A stretch of DNA of 64,000 bases. Origin: Pseudogracilibacillus sp037072025. Its GTDB lineage: Bacteria; Bacillota; Bacilli; Bacillales; Amphibacillaceae. Below the pieces are notes generated by a model. It made no database searches. It was not told the origin of the DNA and saw only the letters and a program-made list of their open reading frames with translations. The DNA lies in contig NZ_JAXHDD010000001.1 in NCBI RefSeq assembly GCF_037072025.1, forward strand, positions 248,001-312,000, written 5' to 3'. Of this stretch, positions 8,066 through 18,049 are shown one piece after another (position 1 is the stretch's first letter; the number at the start of each line of letters is the position of its first letter). The position numbers and the translations under genes are program-made.

Positions 8066-9418
8066 CTATGCTAATATATGCACAGCTTGAATAAACATGT
8101 CCCCTCTTTCTTCAAACGTTTTGTATTGATCCCAGCTTGCACAAGCCGGTGATAGTAAAATAACATCTCCTTTTTCGGATACTTCAAAAGCCACCTTCGT
8201 AGCTTCAGTTACATCTTTTACTTTGACTACTATATTTATATTTGCTTTTTTTGCAAGTCCAACTAATTTAGGAGCAGTTTCTCCAAAGAGAATCATCGCC
8301 TTCACATGTTTCAAATCAGGTAACAAACTATCAAAAGAATTACCTCTATCCAAACCACCAGCTAAAAGAATTGTCGGTTGTGTAAAAGAGGTTAAAGCTT
8401 TTTGTGTAGCTAAAATATTCGTTGCTTTTGAATCATTATAAAAAAGACGCTCATTTATTTTGGCAACAAATTGTAGTCGATGTTTTACGCCACTAAAAGT
8501 CTTAAGTACAAACTGAATACCTTCTTTTGTAGCACCATTTAATATAGAAATACTAAGCGCTGCTAAGATATTTTCGACATTATGCTCACCTACAAGCACT
8601 ACCTCAGTTAATGAAATAATCTTTTCGCCTTTAAAATATATTTCTCCATCAAGAACGTACGCTCCATCCGGCTGTACCGTTTTTGCGGAAAACGGTATAA
8701 GAGTCGATTTCGCTTCCTTGATAACCTCTCTTACGATCGGATCATCTGCATTATAAATTAAGAAATCTGACTCTGTCTGATTTTTAAATATATTCATTTT
8801 TGCTCGATTATAATTATCCACTGTGCCATGATAATCAAGATGAGCTTCAAATAAATTTAAAAGAGCGGCTACGTTTGGTCTAAATGTCTGGATTCCCATT
8901 AGTTGAAACGAGGATAACTCTAATACTAACTTCTCATTTCCCTCAAGATTTTGAGCAACTTCGATCGATGCAACCCCAATGTTCCCCGCAAGTTTCATTT
9001 TTTGCCCACTACGTTTTAACATTTCCGCAACGAGAGTTGTTGTTGTCGTTTTTCCATTTGAACCAGTAATTCCAATAATATCATGATTAGAAGCTAACAT
9101 TGAGGTTAGTTCCACTTCTGTAATGATTGGTATCTTTCTATTAATTGCCTCTAAAACGATAATATTGTCATAATGTATTCCAGGGTTTTTTACTACGACA
9201 TCTATGTCTTCTAAAATAGAAATAGGGTGCGAACCTACAATAACTTCTGCACCCTGACTTTTTAATTCTTCAACTATTTTTGAGTTCTCGCCAGTGTTAT
9301 AATCATTCACTCGTACCTTTATGTTATTTTGTAACAATACTTTTGCAGCTGCAGTACCACTCTTTGCTAATCCTAAAACTAATACATGTTTATATGAGAA
9401 ATTTTTCAGTTCATTCAT
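8066..9418 (-). CDS. murD: UDP-N-acetylmuramoylalanine--D-glutamate ligase MurD
   Basis: Cytoplasmic ATP-dependent ligase that adds D-glutamate to UDP-MurNAc-L-Ala. 450 residues. N-terminal Rossmann domain (VLVLGLAKSGTAAA), central P-loop GITGSNGKTTTTTL (~115-128), conserved LFEAHLDYHG, and C-terminal domain with YNDSKATN and LLSPACASWDQY. ATG at 9418 overlaps the mraY stop by four bases, indicating translational coupling. Length is normal. Confidence 0.97.
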   Translation of the reverse strand: MNELKNFSYKHVLVLGLAKSGTAAAKVLLQNNIKVRVNDYNTGENSKIVEELKSQGAEVIVGSHPISILEDIDVVVKNPGIHYDNIIVLEAINRKIPIITEVELTSMLASNHDIIGITGSNGKTTTTTLVAEMLKRSGQKMKLAGNIGVASIEVAQNLEGNEKLVLELSSFQLMGIQTFRPNVAALLNLFEAHLDYHGTVDNYNRAKMNIFKNQTESDFLIYNADDPIVREVIKEAKSTLIPFSAKTVQPDGAYVLDGEIYFKGEKIISLTEVVLVGEHNVENILAALSISILNGATKEGIQFVLKTFSGVKHRLQFVAKINERLFYNDSKATNILATQKALTSFTQPTILLAGGLDRGNSFDSLLPDLKHVKAMILFGETAPKLVGLAKKANINIVVKVKDVTEATKVAFEVSEKGDVILLSPACASWDQYKTFEERGDMFIQAVHILA

Positions 9419-10404
9419 GCTAGTGCCACCTCAATATAAATGCCAATTGTCGCAAAAATAATTGCGACAACCCAAAATATCATTACAACTCGCCATTCAG
9501 ACCAACCTTTTAATTCATAATGGTGATGTAGGGGACTCATTTTAAAGACTCTTTTACCTGTCGTTTTAAAAGAGATTACTTGAATAATGACAGAAAGTGT
9601 CTCAATGACAAAAACCCCACCAATGATAACTAGGATAATTTCCATTTTTGTTAATATTGCAACCGCAGCGATTGCCCCACCTAAAGCAAGAGATCCTGTA
9701 TCTCCCATAAAGACTTTGGCGGGATGTGCATTAAACACTAAAAATCCGATTAAAGCACCGACTACTGCCAGTGAAAAAATCGTGATAATTTCAAATTGGG
9801 GATAGTAATAAGATACAATTAAAGCAAACGCACCAAAAGATATTGTTGCTGTCCCTGCTAGAAGACCATCCAGTCCATCTGTTAAATTAACTGCATTTGA
9901 AGAACCAACTAACATAAAAAGAATTAGTAATGCATACATCCAGCCAAGATCCCACTGTAGTTCAGTCCCTGGTACTTTAATATAAGTAGGAAAATCATTT
10001 AACCATAATGTAAAATAAAAAATAATAGCAATAATCACTTGCCCAACTAACTTTTGCTTTGAAGTCAGTCCTAAATTCCGTTTTAAAGCAACTTTTATAA
10101 AATCATCTAAAAATCCTAATAAACCATAACCGACGAGTACAAATAAGAGCAACCAATATTCATAACTAACGGGAATTTCCACAAATTTATACATTAAAAT
10201 GATTGTCGTTAACGTAATACTTAAAACAATCATTATGCCACCCATTGTCGGAGTACCGGATTTTTTCATATGCGATTCTGGGCCTTCTTCCCGAATGCTC
10301 TGTCCGAATTTTAGTCTACGTAAAAAAGGAATAAATATAGGACATAGTAGGACGGTTATTAAAAAGCTTATTGCAAGTGTCATAATAACAATGTATAGAC
10401 TCAT
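9415..10404 (-). CDS. mraY: Phospho-N-acetylmuramoyl-pentapeptide-transferase MraY
   Basis: Integral membrane enzyme that transfers phospho-MurNAc-pentapeptide to undecaprenyl phosphate, making lipid I. 329 residues, about ten spans. Motifs: GTPTMGGIMIV near residue 50, LLGFLDDFIKVALKRNLGL (Mg-binding DD), NAVNLTDGLDGLL (catalytic Asp), NAHPAKVFMGDTGSLALGG, and SPLHHHYELKG near the C-terminus. Lies between murF and murD. AGGAGG is about 12 bases from the ATG, a long spacing. Confidence 0.97.
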   Translation of the reverse strand: MSLYIVIMTLAISFLITVLLCPIFIPFLRRLKFGQSIREEGPESHMKKSGTPTMGGIMIVLSITLTTIILMYKFVEIPVSYEYWLLLFVLVGYGLLGFLDDFIKVALKRNLGLTSKQKLVGQVIIAIIFYFTLWLNDFPTYIKVPGTELQWDLGWMYALLILFMLVGSSNAVNLTDGLDGLLAGTATISFGAFALIVSYYYPQFEIITIFSLAVVGALIGFLVFNAHPAKVFMGDTGSLALGGAIAAVAILTKMEIILVIIGGVFVIETLSVIIQVISFKTTGKRVFKMSPLHHHYELKGWSEWRVVMIFWVVAIIFATIGIYIEVALA

Positions 10405-10443
10405 CAGTTACCTATTCCTCCTTAATTAGAAGCCGTCCCATTA

Positions 10444-11799
10444 CTATTCCATAATTTTTTGGATTATTTCTTCAAATTTCATCCCTCTTGAAGCTTTAAA
10501 TAATAGTAATGTTTCCTCTTGTAAGTAATTTTGTAATAAATCGATAACTTCCTTCTTTGTTGCACAATGGTGACTTATCACAGAAGTGTTTTTACTCTGC
10601 AGTCGTTTTGTAATCTCAATTGCGTGTTCTCCAAAAGTAATTACAAAATCGATTGGTTTTTCAATTGTATTTGCAACAGATTGATGCATCTGGTTTGAAT
10701 AAGTTCCTAATTCTAGTATATCCCCTAGGACAAGTCCTTTATGTTTAAAACCTTCTAATTGTTTTACAACCTCTATAGCTGCCTTCATAGAAGTTGCTGA
10801 AGCATTATATGCATCGTTTATAATCGATACGCCATTTTTACCTTGAATCCTTTCAAAGCGCATCGTTGTATGTTCAAGCATATCCAAACCTTTTTGAATT
10901 GTTTTATGGTCTAGACCTAGCCGACTAGCAATCACTATCGCAAGCGTAGCATTTTTTGCATGATGTTTTCCTAATAAAGGAACCGAATAGTCTTCATCAT
11001 TTATTTTAAATAAGGTTGACTGTTCACATATTTGTATATCTGAAATATTTACCACATTTGTTTTCGCAAATCCACAAGTGATGACATTTTTCTCATCCGA
11101 GACTGACTTTAATAAAGGTTCATCGCCATCTATAACCAAAAATCCATTTTGATTTAGTCCATTTCGTATTTCAAGTTTTGCTCTAGCAATCCCTTCTCTT
11201 GATTCAAGATGTTCAATATGGGATTCACCAATATTTGTAATGATGGCAAAATTGGGCTGAGCAATATTAGTAAGTAAGTCGATCTCACCAAAATCATTCA
11301 TTCCCATTTCTACGACTAGAACTTCTGTGTCCCGAGGCATTTCTAGAATAGTGATCGGTAACCCAATATGATTATTAAAATTTCCTTTCGTTGCATGGGT
11401 TTTATGTTCTATTTTTAAAATAGATTTAACGAGATCCTTCGTAGTCGTTTTTCCATTTGAACCAGTTATTCCGATTACAATTGGATCTATATCATTTCGA
11501 TAGCTATTAGCTAGATTTTGCATTGCTTTTAATGTGTCCGAAACGAAAAAAAAGATGAAGGATGCTGGCACATTGCTTGGTAGCTTTTCTTTTTCATCCC
11601 ATAAAGCTGCAATAGCACCATGTTGAATAGCTTGATTGATAAAGTCATGCCCATTGAATGTGTCTCCAACAATTGGAATAAATAAAGCATGCTTTTTTTC
11701 GTCTCGACTATCTGTCATGATATCGTTTATTTTTAATTCTTTTTGAATTTGTCCTTGATAGGAAGGAAAAATATTTTGTAAAAATTCTAAAGTAAACAC
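10444..11799 (-). CDS. murF: UDP-N-acetylmuramoyl-tripeptide--D-alanyl-D-alanine ligase MurF
   Basis: Cytoplasmic ligase that adds D-Ala-D-Ala to the muramyl tripeptide. 451 residues: N-terminal domain with SRDEKKHALFIPIVGDTFNGH, P-loop GITGSNGKTTTKDLV (~112-126), the conserved EMGMNDFGEID, and a C-terminal domain with INDAYNASATSMKAA. GTG start at 11799 immediately follows the murE TAA. B. subtilis keeps murF elsewhere; here it sits inside the dcw cluster between murE and mraY. Confidence 0.95.
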   Translation of the reverse strand: MFTLEFLQNIFPSYQGQIQKELKINDIMTDSRDEKKHALFIPIVGDTFNGHDFINQAIQHGAIAALWDEKEKLPSNVPASFIFFFVSDTLKAMQNLANSYRNDIDPIVIGITGSNGKTTTKDLVKSILKIEHKTHATKGNFNNHIGLPITILEMPRDTEVLVVEMGMNDFGEIDLLTNIAQPNFAIITNIGESHIEHLESREGIARAKLEIRNGLNQNGFLVIDGDEPLLKSVSDEKNVITCGFAKTNVVNISDIQICEQSTLFKINDEDYSVPLLGKHHAKNATLAIVIASRLGLDHKTIQKGLDMLEHTTMRFERIQGKNGVSIINDAYNASATSMKAAIEVVKQLEGFKHKGLVLGDILELGTYSNQMHQSVANTIEKPIDFVITFGEHAIEITKRLQSKNTSVISHHCATKKEVIDLLQNYLQEETLLLFKASRGMKFEEIIQKIME

Positions 11800-13269
11800 T
11801 TAATTGGTTCCCTTCTGTCTGATTGCTTCTTCTGCGACAATGCGGTCATCAAAATCGTAACGAACCCCGTTAATCTCTTGATATGTTTCATGACCCTTTC
11901 CAGCAATAAGTACAATATCGCCAGCTTCAGCCATGTTTATTCCATATTGAATTGCCTCTTTCCGATTTTCTATTACAGTATAATTTGTGTCCACTAATCC
12001 ATTTGTCATATCTTGTAAAATGGCTCCCGGTTCTTCTGTACGTGGATTATCGGAAGTAAGTATGGCTAGATCACTATATTTGGTTGCAACTTTTGCCATT
12101 AATGGGCGTTTCGTCCGATCTCTGTCTCCGCCAGTACCCACAATTGTAAAGATCCTTTGTTTCGCAAACTCCTTGACCGTTTGTAAAACATTTTCTAAAG
12201 AATCAGGAGTATGTGCATAATCGACAATTACTGCAAAATTTTGTCCCGCAGTAACTTGTTCAAACCTTCCGTCTACTCCCCGGATTTTTTCTAACGCATA
12301 TTTTATTGTCTCTAATGAAACTTTACGCAAAATAGCTACAGATGCAGCAGCTAACATATTATAAATATTAAATGTCCCGATCAGATTGCTTCGGATCGTC
12401 GTTTCGCCTACCGGTGTTTTTAATGTAAATGTCGTATTTTTTAATTGAAAAGAAATATTTGTTGCCATTACATCAGCGTTTGTTTGGATGCCATATGTTA
12501 TTACAGGTTGTGCAGTGCTATTTTGTATTACTTTACTATGATCATCATCTACATTTAATACAGCAAATTTTTTATTTTTATATGAATTACCAAGTCCCGT
12601 AAACAGTAATGTTTTTGCACGTAAGTAATCATCCATATCTTTATGGTAATCGAGATGATCTTGACTTAAGTTCGTAAATACAGCAATATCAAAATCAGAA
12701 CCGTATACACGCCCTAAATCAAGTGCATGGGAGGAAACTTCCATCATTACTATATCTACTTCTTCTCTCGCCATCTTATGAAAGTTATGTTGTAAATGAA
12801 GCGCATCCGGCGTAGTATTTGTTATTCCATACACTTTGTCACCAATTTTCATTTGAATCGTACCAATTAGCCCGGTTTTCTTACCGTGTGCTTTGAAAAT
12901 TTCTTCCAATAAATATGTTGTTGTTGTTTTGCCATTGGTACCTGTTATCCCGATTAAAGGGAAGTTATGTGTCGGATGATGATAAAATTCAGTAGCCAAA
13001 ATAGCAAGCGCTTTTGTTGTATCTGGTACGATAATTGTAATCGCAGGAGATACATCGAGTGGCTTTTCAGAAACGATAGCAACTGCCCCACTTTGGGCAG
13101 CTTGCTTGGCAAATGAATGCCCGTCTACTGTAAAACCTTTAATACAAACAAACATATCCCCTTTTTCAATTTCACGATTATCCATTTTGATTCCGTTAAT
13201 ATCTATATTCTTTATATCTTGATTTGTTGAATAAAACGGCAAAGCCGAAAGAAGTTTTTGTAACTGCAT
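11800..13269 (-). CDS. murE: UDP-N-acetylmuramoyl-tripeptide synthetase MurE (meso-DAP adding)
   Basis: Adds the third stem-peptide residue to UDP-MurNAc-L-Ala-D-Glu. 489 residues. P-loop GITGTNGKTTTTYLLEE (~107-123), the HALDLGR and NLSQDHLDYH motifs, and ILTSDNPRTEEP (~405). The DNPR motif is the known selector for meso-diaminopimelate rather than lysine, so this organism should have m-DAP peptidoglycan, typical of Bacillaceae. Stop codon abuts the murF start. Confidence 0.97.
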   Translation of the reverse strand: MQLQKLLSALPFYSTNQDIKNIDINGIKMDNREIEKGDMFVCIKGFTVDGHSFAKQAAQSGAVAIVSEKPLDVSPAITIIVPDTTKALAILATEFYHHPTHNFPLIGITGTNGKTTTTYLLEEIFKAHGKKTGLIGTIQMKIGDKVYGITNTTPDALHLQHNFHKMAREEVDIVMMEVSSHALDLGRVYGSDFDIAVFTNLSQDHLDYHKDMDDYLRAKTLLFTGLGNSYKNKKFAVLNVDDDHSKVIQNSTAQPVITYGIQTNADVMATNISFQLKNTTFTLKTPVGETTIRSNLIGTFNIYNMLAAASVAILRKVSLETIKYALEKIRGVDGRFEQVTAGQNFAVIVDYAHTPDSLENVLQTVKEFAKQRIFTIVGTGGDRDRTKRPLMAKVATKYSDLAILTSDNPRTEEPGAILQDMTNGLVDTNYTVIENRKEAIQYGINMAEAGDIVLIAGKGHETYQEINGVRYDFDDRIVAEEAIRQKGTN

Positions 13270-13340
13270 CGTAAATACCTTCTTTGCGTTATTTTTTCAT
13301 AGCGATTTCTATTATAACAGAAATTAATTATTTTCACGAT

Positions 13341-15269
13341 TTATTTATTAGATAAATAGACTCTTATTTTAGCGCCTTCTTCTACTTTCGTTCCAGCCTC
13401 TGGAGATTGGTCAAGTATTCGTTCACCTTCACCATGAACTTCAATGGTAAAGTTAGATAAATCTTGGATAAGATCGTCTTTCGTTAATCCAACTAAATCA
13501 GGTACCCGTACTTTCGGTTGTTCAGGCCACACATACTCCTTTTCAATTTCTTCTTTCCTAGGTGGAACATCAAGTGTACGCAAGCTATCACCAATAACTC
13601 TCCCGACAATTGGCGCTGCAACAACTCCACCAAATTGTATCGTATTTTTCGGGTTATCGATTGCTACTAAAACGACAATCTGTGGATCATCAGCAGGAGC
13701 AAAACCAATAAACGATACAATATGGTTATTAGACATATATCTACCGTCCGAACCGACTTTTTGGGCGGTTCCGGTTTTCCCCCCTACTCGGTATCCATCC
13801 ACATAAGCAGGGCGACCCGTCCCTTTTGCTACTACACTTTCTAGTGCATTGCGCACCTGTTCGGATGTCGATTCAGAAATTACCTTTTCTTTTAAGATTG
13901 GTTCTGTTCTTTCAACTACCTCATTTGTAACAGGATCAATCCACTCTTTAGCAATAAAAGGTTCATATAAATATCCACCATTTATTGTTGCTGCAACTGC
14001 CATCACTTGTTGGATAGGGGTGACAGAAACTCCTTGTCCAAAAGATGTCGTTGCAAGTTCCACAGGACCAACTTGCTCAGGTTTAAACAAAATTCCTGTA
14101 CCCTCACCTTGTAAATCAATTCCAGTTTTTGATCCAAAACCAAATTTACGAATATAGTTAAACAGTTTTTTATCTCCTAGTTTTGAGCCAATATGAACAA
14201 ACCCAGGGTTACAGGAGTTTTGGACAACTTCAAGCATTGTTTGACTACCATGCCCCCCTGCTTTCCAACATCTAAGTCTAGCTCCTCCAACCATAACATG
14301 ACCTCGATCATGAAATGAATCTTTTTCAAGATCAATAAGTTCTTCTTCTAGTGCAGCTGCAAGTGTTATAATCTTAAATGTCGAACCAGGCTCAAACGTA
14401 CTCCAAATTGGTAAATTACGATCGAAAATATGTTGATCAACTTCTGTATATCTGGCTGGATGAAAATTAGGTCGAGTTGACATACCGAGCACTCCACCAG
14501 TTTTGGGATCGACAGCTATCGCTAGAGCCCCATCAGGATTGTATTTTAGTTCCGCAAGATCTAGTTCTCTTTCAATAATCGTCTGAACATTTAAATCTAT
14601 CGTTGTCTTTAAGTGTAAACCGTCTTTTGGTGGCTTATACACATTCGCGGAATCTTTTATTTGCCCACCTTTTGCATCAGAATAATAGGACAAACTACCA
14701 TTCGTCCCTTTTAGCTTTTCATCATATTCTAATTCAAGTCCCATTAATCCCTGATTATCAATTCCAGTAAATCCGAGCACATGGGATAAATAGTCATCAT
14801 ATGGATAATGTCTTTTTGAATCCTTCGCTAAATAAACTCCATCTAAATTTAATACTTCCAATTGTTCCTCTTGTTCTTCGGAAATTTTTCTACCTTTTGG
14901 ATGAATTTCCACACTGGAAGCATTTTTTGTAACATACTCATATGCTTCTTTATCGGTTAAATCAAGTATTTCCGCTAAATGTTCTGCCGTTTTTTGCTTC
15001 TCAGTAATTTGTCTCGGGATTAGGATAACAGAAGGTGCGGAAATATTTTTTGTTAATTCATTGCCGTTCGCATCTAATATATTTCCACGATCAGCACGAA
15101 ACGTAATATCTCTTAACCAAGATTCTGTCGCCTTGTCTGTTATTTCTTGTCCAATAACAAATTGGACATACCCTAAACGAATGAGAATGACAACAATAAT
15201 AAAAGCAAAGAGCAAAAAAGTAAAAATGATTCTTTTTTTAACCATAAAAGTAGATACATGCTTCTTCAT
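13341..15269 (-). CDS. spoVD: Sporulation-specific class B penicillin-binding protein SpoVD
   Basis: Transpeptidase for spore cortex synthesis, partner of SpoVE. 642 residues: short cytoplasmic tail, one membrane span (~13-33), dimerisation domain, transpeptidase domain with STFK at 296-299, SCN at 352-354 and KTG at 498-500, then a single C-terminal PASTA domain (~585-642, VPDLVGLTKDDLIQDL). One PASTA domain distinguishes SpoVD from the two-PASTA PbpB just upstream. Cys334 and Cys353 match the redox-regulated pair of B. subtilis SpoVD. Confidence 0.94.
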   Translation of the reverse strand: MKKHVSTFMVKKRIIFTFLLFAFIIVVILIRLGYVQFVIGQEITDKATESWLRDITFRADRGNILDANGNELTKNISAPSVILIPRQITEKQKTAEHLAEILDLTDKEAYEYVTKNASSVEIHPKGRKISEEQEEQLEVLNLDGVYLAKDSKRHYPYDDYLSHVLGFTGIDNQGLMGLELEYDEKLKGTNGSLSYYSDAKGGQIKDSANVYKPPKDGLHLKTTIDLNVQTIIERELDLAELKYNPDGALAIAVDPKTGGVLGMSTRPNFHPARYTEVDQHIFDRNLPIWSTFEPGSTFKIITLAAALEEELIDLEKDSFHDRGHVMVGGARLRCWKAGGHGSQTMLEVVQNSCNPGFVHIGSKLGDKKLFNYIRKFGFGSKTGIDLQGEGTGILFKPEQVGPVELATTSFGQGVSVTPIQQVMAVAATINGGYLYEPFIAKEWIDPVTNEVVERTEPILKEKVISESTSEQVRNALESVVAKGTGRPAYVDGYRVGGKTGTAQKVGSDGRYMSNNHIVSFIGFAPADDPQIVVLVAIDNPKNTIQFGGVVAAPIVGRVIGDSLRTLDVPPRKEEIEKEYVWPEQPKVRVPDLVGLTKDDLIQDLSNFTIEVHGEGERILDQSPEAGTKVEEGAKIRVYLSNK

Positions 15270-15344
15270 AAAAAAACTCCTTATGTTTATTAGCTTGTAT
15301 CTACTATATGAATTTTTGATGTAATTAGAACGATTTTCATTGAG

Positions 15345-15450
15345 TAAATTGTTAGAGAACTTGGCTTCTCGCCAAGCCTTGTCGAGAACTAAAGTTGCAC
15401 TTATGCAGTAGGAAAGTTTTATGCTTTCTTTTCTGCCTAGAAATTAACTA
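15345..15450. repeat. Hairpin-rich intergenic sequence between pbpB and spoVD
   Basis: The gap holds CTTGGC-TTCTC-GCCAAG (15360-15376), a second pairing option TTCTCG/CGAGAA across the same stretch, and GAGAAC at both ends of that stretch. Beyond it lies ACTAAAGTTGCACTTATGCAG. It resembles a decayed palindromic mobile-element end rather than a terminator, because no T run follows. Identity uncertain. Confidence 0.35.
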
Positions 15451-15458
15451 GCCAACAT

Positions 15459-17621
15459 TTAGTCATCAATAGGAGGAGCAAGTTCTACTTTTAACGTCGT
15501 CTTGTCAGTAATTTTTTTATCCTCTTCTATTGACTGTTTTTTAACATATCCAACCCCAGATGTTTCGACGTTAATTCCTAATAAATTTGCTAAAGATAGA
15601 ACATCACGATGTGACCATCCAATTATGTCGGGCATTGTAGGTTTATTTGTTAGCAACATTATTCTTTGTTTCGGAAAAAATTTATCTCCTTCATCAAAAT
15701 TAGCTGCTACTATTTTTTCTCCATTACCAATAACCGTTATATTTGCACCTGTTTTCTCTAATTGCTTGGATACTGCCTTTACATCTTTATTAAGTACGGA
15801 TGGAAATATCGCCATCTCAGCAGTCAATTGTTCTGTCTCTTTATCAGGTTCAATATTCAAGTAATGTAATCCATTTTCCATAACATTGTTAAATATAAAT
15901 GAAACTGGATCTGAGCCTGATTCCCCTTCTTCTAATTTTGGCTGTTTTACAGATACGTGCATGATTAACTGCGGATCATCTTTTGGTGCCATGCCGAGAA
16001 ATGAAAAAATATTATTGTCATCTCCTCTTAAATAACCTTTTCCATTTGAATTAGGAATTTGAGCTGTACCAGTTTTTCCTGCTACCGTATAGTCATCTAA
16101 ACGGTAAGGTTTTCCAGTTCCATCTTTTGAATTAACAACTGATTCTAAGAGGTCTAACATCTGTGTTGCGGTCTCTTCCGATATTGGTTCACCGACGACA
16201 ACGGGCTCTTTCTCCTCTATAACGTCTCCCGTATTTGAGTCGACAATTTTTTGAATGACGTAAGGTTTAACCATCTTGCCTTTATTTGCAATAGCTGAAG
16301 CTGCTTTTACTTGCTGAATTGGTGTAGTAGTGCTCCCTTGACCAAATGCAACTCTTAATTTTTCAGAGGGCCAGTTATATAAAATTTTCCCAGCTACCTC
16401 ATTCGGTAAATCAATATCCGTTTTTTTATCAAAATCGAATCGTTCCAGATACTCTAAAAATGTTTCTGTACCCATTTTCTCCCAAACCAGTTTCGATGCA
16501 GCCACATTCGACGAACGACGAAATCCTTCATCAAACGAAATTGATCCCCAGCCAGCTCCTTGATTATGGTCATTGATCGGTTCAATTTTTTCATTTACAA
16601 CGTATCGTCCTGACTGATAATATTCATCGCCATTATAATTTCCCGAATCAATTGCAGCAGCCCATGTGAACATCTTAGTCGTTGAACCCGGTTCAAACGG
16701 TGTTGAAATAACATCATTATACCAATTTTCCACATCTTCAGGGTTATTCGGATTAAAACTCGGCCTGTTTCCTAGCGCAAGAATAGCACCTGTTTTAGGA
16801 TCCATTACCACAGCCGTTATCCGTTCTGGATCATATTTCTCATCAACTTGTGACAGAGCATCCTCTAAAAGAGTTTGAATTTTTTGATCGATCGTTAAAT
16901 AAATATCATGTCCGTCTTCTGGCTTTCGAATGACCTCTTTTGGTTCTACCAACTTCTTATTATATCGATCTCGTTGATATTTTAAAAAACCATCTGTTCC
17001 ACCTAATAGTTTGTTCTTTGCATTTTCAACCCCTGTAACGCCTATCAGCTCTTCTGTTTCCTCATCTTCCTGTGCAAATCCAATAATATGAGAAGCAAAC
17101 ATCCCATTTGGATAATAGCGAATTGCTTCTTCTAGAAAGTAAATTCCCGGTAAATGTAATGATTTAATTTCTTCCATCGTCTGTTGAGAAAGATTTTTAC
17201 CAGTTTTACCAAACTCTACTTGGAACCTTTTTTCTTTGATACCTTTTTCAATTGTTTCCTGTATTTCTGTTTCCTTTAAATCTAAGAAAGGAGCCAGCTT
17301 CTCTGCAGTTTTTTGGGGATCAACTACATGCTTTGGCTCCTTTTGTTTTTTTGAATATTCAGGATCAAGTATAGCGTATATTCGATATGCAGGACGGTTA
17401 TATGCTAGAGTCATCCCACTATGATCGTATATTTCTCCCCGTTCGGCAGGAAGGACAACGGAAGTTTCTCGTTTATCTTTTGCCCATTCTGTTAAAGATA
17501 CATCGCTTACGACTCCAGTTGCCTGAATATAAATATATCTACCGGAAACAATAAGAAAAAGAAACATGAAAAAAATCATCAACAAGCTAGCAACTATATT
17601 TGTACTTTTATTTTTTTTCAT
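15459..17621 (-). CDS. pbpB: Penicillin-binding protein 2B, septal transpeptidase
   Basis: Class B PBP that crosslinks septal peptidoglycan; divisome partner of FtsW. 720 residues: membrane anchor (~8-30), dimerisation domain, transpeptidase domain with catalytic STTK at 313-316, SSN in FRRSSNVAASKL, KTGTAQ in the third motif, and two C-terminal PASTA domains (~590-715). ATG at 17621 is preferred over a TTG three codons upstream because TAAGG spacing is better. Lies directly after ftsL. Confidence 0.95.
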   Translation of the reverse strand: MKKNKSTNIVASLLMIFFMFLFLIVSGRYIYIQATGVVSDVSLTEWAKDKRETSVVLPAERGEIYDHSGMTLAYNRPAYRIYAILDPEYSKKQKEPKHVVDPQKTAEKLAPFLDLKETEIQETIEKGIKEKRFQVEFGKTGKNLSQQTMEEIKSLHLPGIYFLEEAIRYYPNGMFASHIIGFAQEDEETEELIGVTGVENAKNKLLGGTDGFLKYQRDRYNKKLVEPKEVIRKPEDGHDIYLTIDQKIQTLLEDALSQVDEKYDPERITAVVMDPKTGAILALGNRPSFNPNNPEDVENWYNDVISTPFEPGSTTKMFTWAAAIDSGNYNGDEYYQSGRYVVNEKIEPINDHNQGAGWGSISFDEGFRRSSNVAASKLVWEKMGTETFLEYLERFDFDKKTDIDLPNEVAGKILYNWPSEKLRVAFGQGSTTTPIQQVKAASAIANKGKMVKPYVIQKIVDSNTGDVIEEKEPVVVGEPISEETATQMLDLLESVVNSKDGTGKPYRLDDYTVAGKTGTAQIPNSNGKGYLRGDDNNIFSFLGMAPKDDPQLIMHVSVKQPKLEEGESGSDPVSFIFNNVMENGLHYLNIEPDKETEQLTAEMAIFPSVLNKDVKAVSKQLEKTGANITVIGNGEKIVAANFDEGDKFFPKQRIMLLTNKPTMPDIIGWSHRDVLSLANLLGINVETSGVGYVKKQSIEEDKKITDKTTLKVELAPPIDD

Positions 17622-17652
17622 TGTTTTCAACCTTACCTTACTGGATTAATTA

Positions 17653-18018
17653 TTAATTGGAAGCCCGTTTGACTTTCGCATCCTGAATTTTTAAACCATT
17701 TTCTTTTGCAATCTGCGTAATTCTTTCAGGCTTACTTAACTCCTTTACTTCAAAATATAAACTTTCATTTTGTAGTTGTTGTTGGTTTACTTGATATTCT
17801 AACGTTTGTAATTCTCGATTCAACTTATCAGTTGATGAAGAAAAGGATACCATATAAATTCCAACGCAAAGTAGTAAAATCCCAAAGAAAGCATAAATAA
17901 CCTTTTCCCCTTTTGTTATCCAAGCTTTTTTCTTAACTCGTACAACGATCTTTTTTTGTTGTTGTTTACTTGGCTGCTGAAAGTCATGCTGCCAATTTTT
18001 GGCATGATTCGAATTCAT
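17653..18018 (-). CDS. ftsL: Cell division protein FtsL
   Basis: Small bitopic divisome protein that forms a coiled-coil complex with DivIC and DivIB. 121 residues: basic cytoplasmic tail (1-37), single membrane span (~39-60), then a leucine-rich coiled coil (TDKLNRELQTLEYQVNQQQL) outside. Sequence is weakly conserved in this family; identification rests on size, topology and position between rsmH and pbpB. ATG at 18018 follows AGGAAGG and a second GAGGG. Confidence 0.9.
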   Translation of the reverse strand: MNSNHAKNWQHDFQQPSKQQQKKIVVRVKKKAWITKGEKVIYAFFGILLLCVGIYMVSFSSSTDKLNRELQTLEYQVNQQQLQNESLYFEVKELSKPERITQIAKENGLKIQDAKVKRASN

Positions 18019-18049
18019 TATCCCTCATCCTTCCTCGAATTTTTATTAA

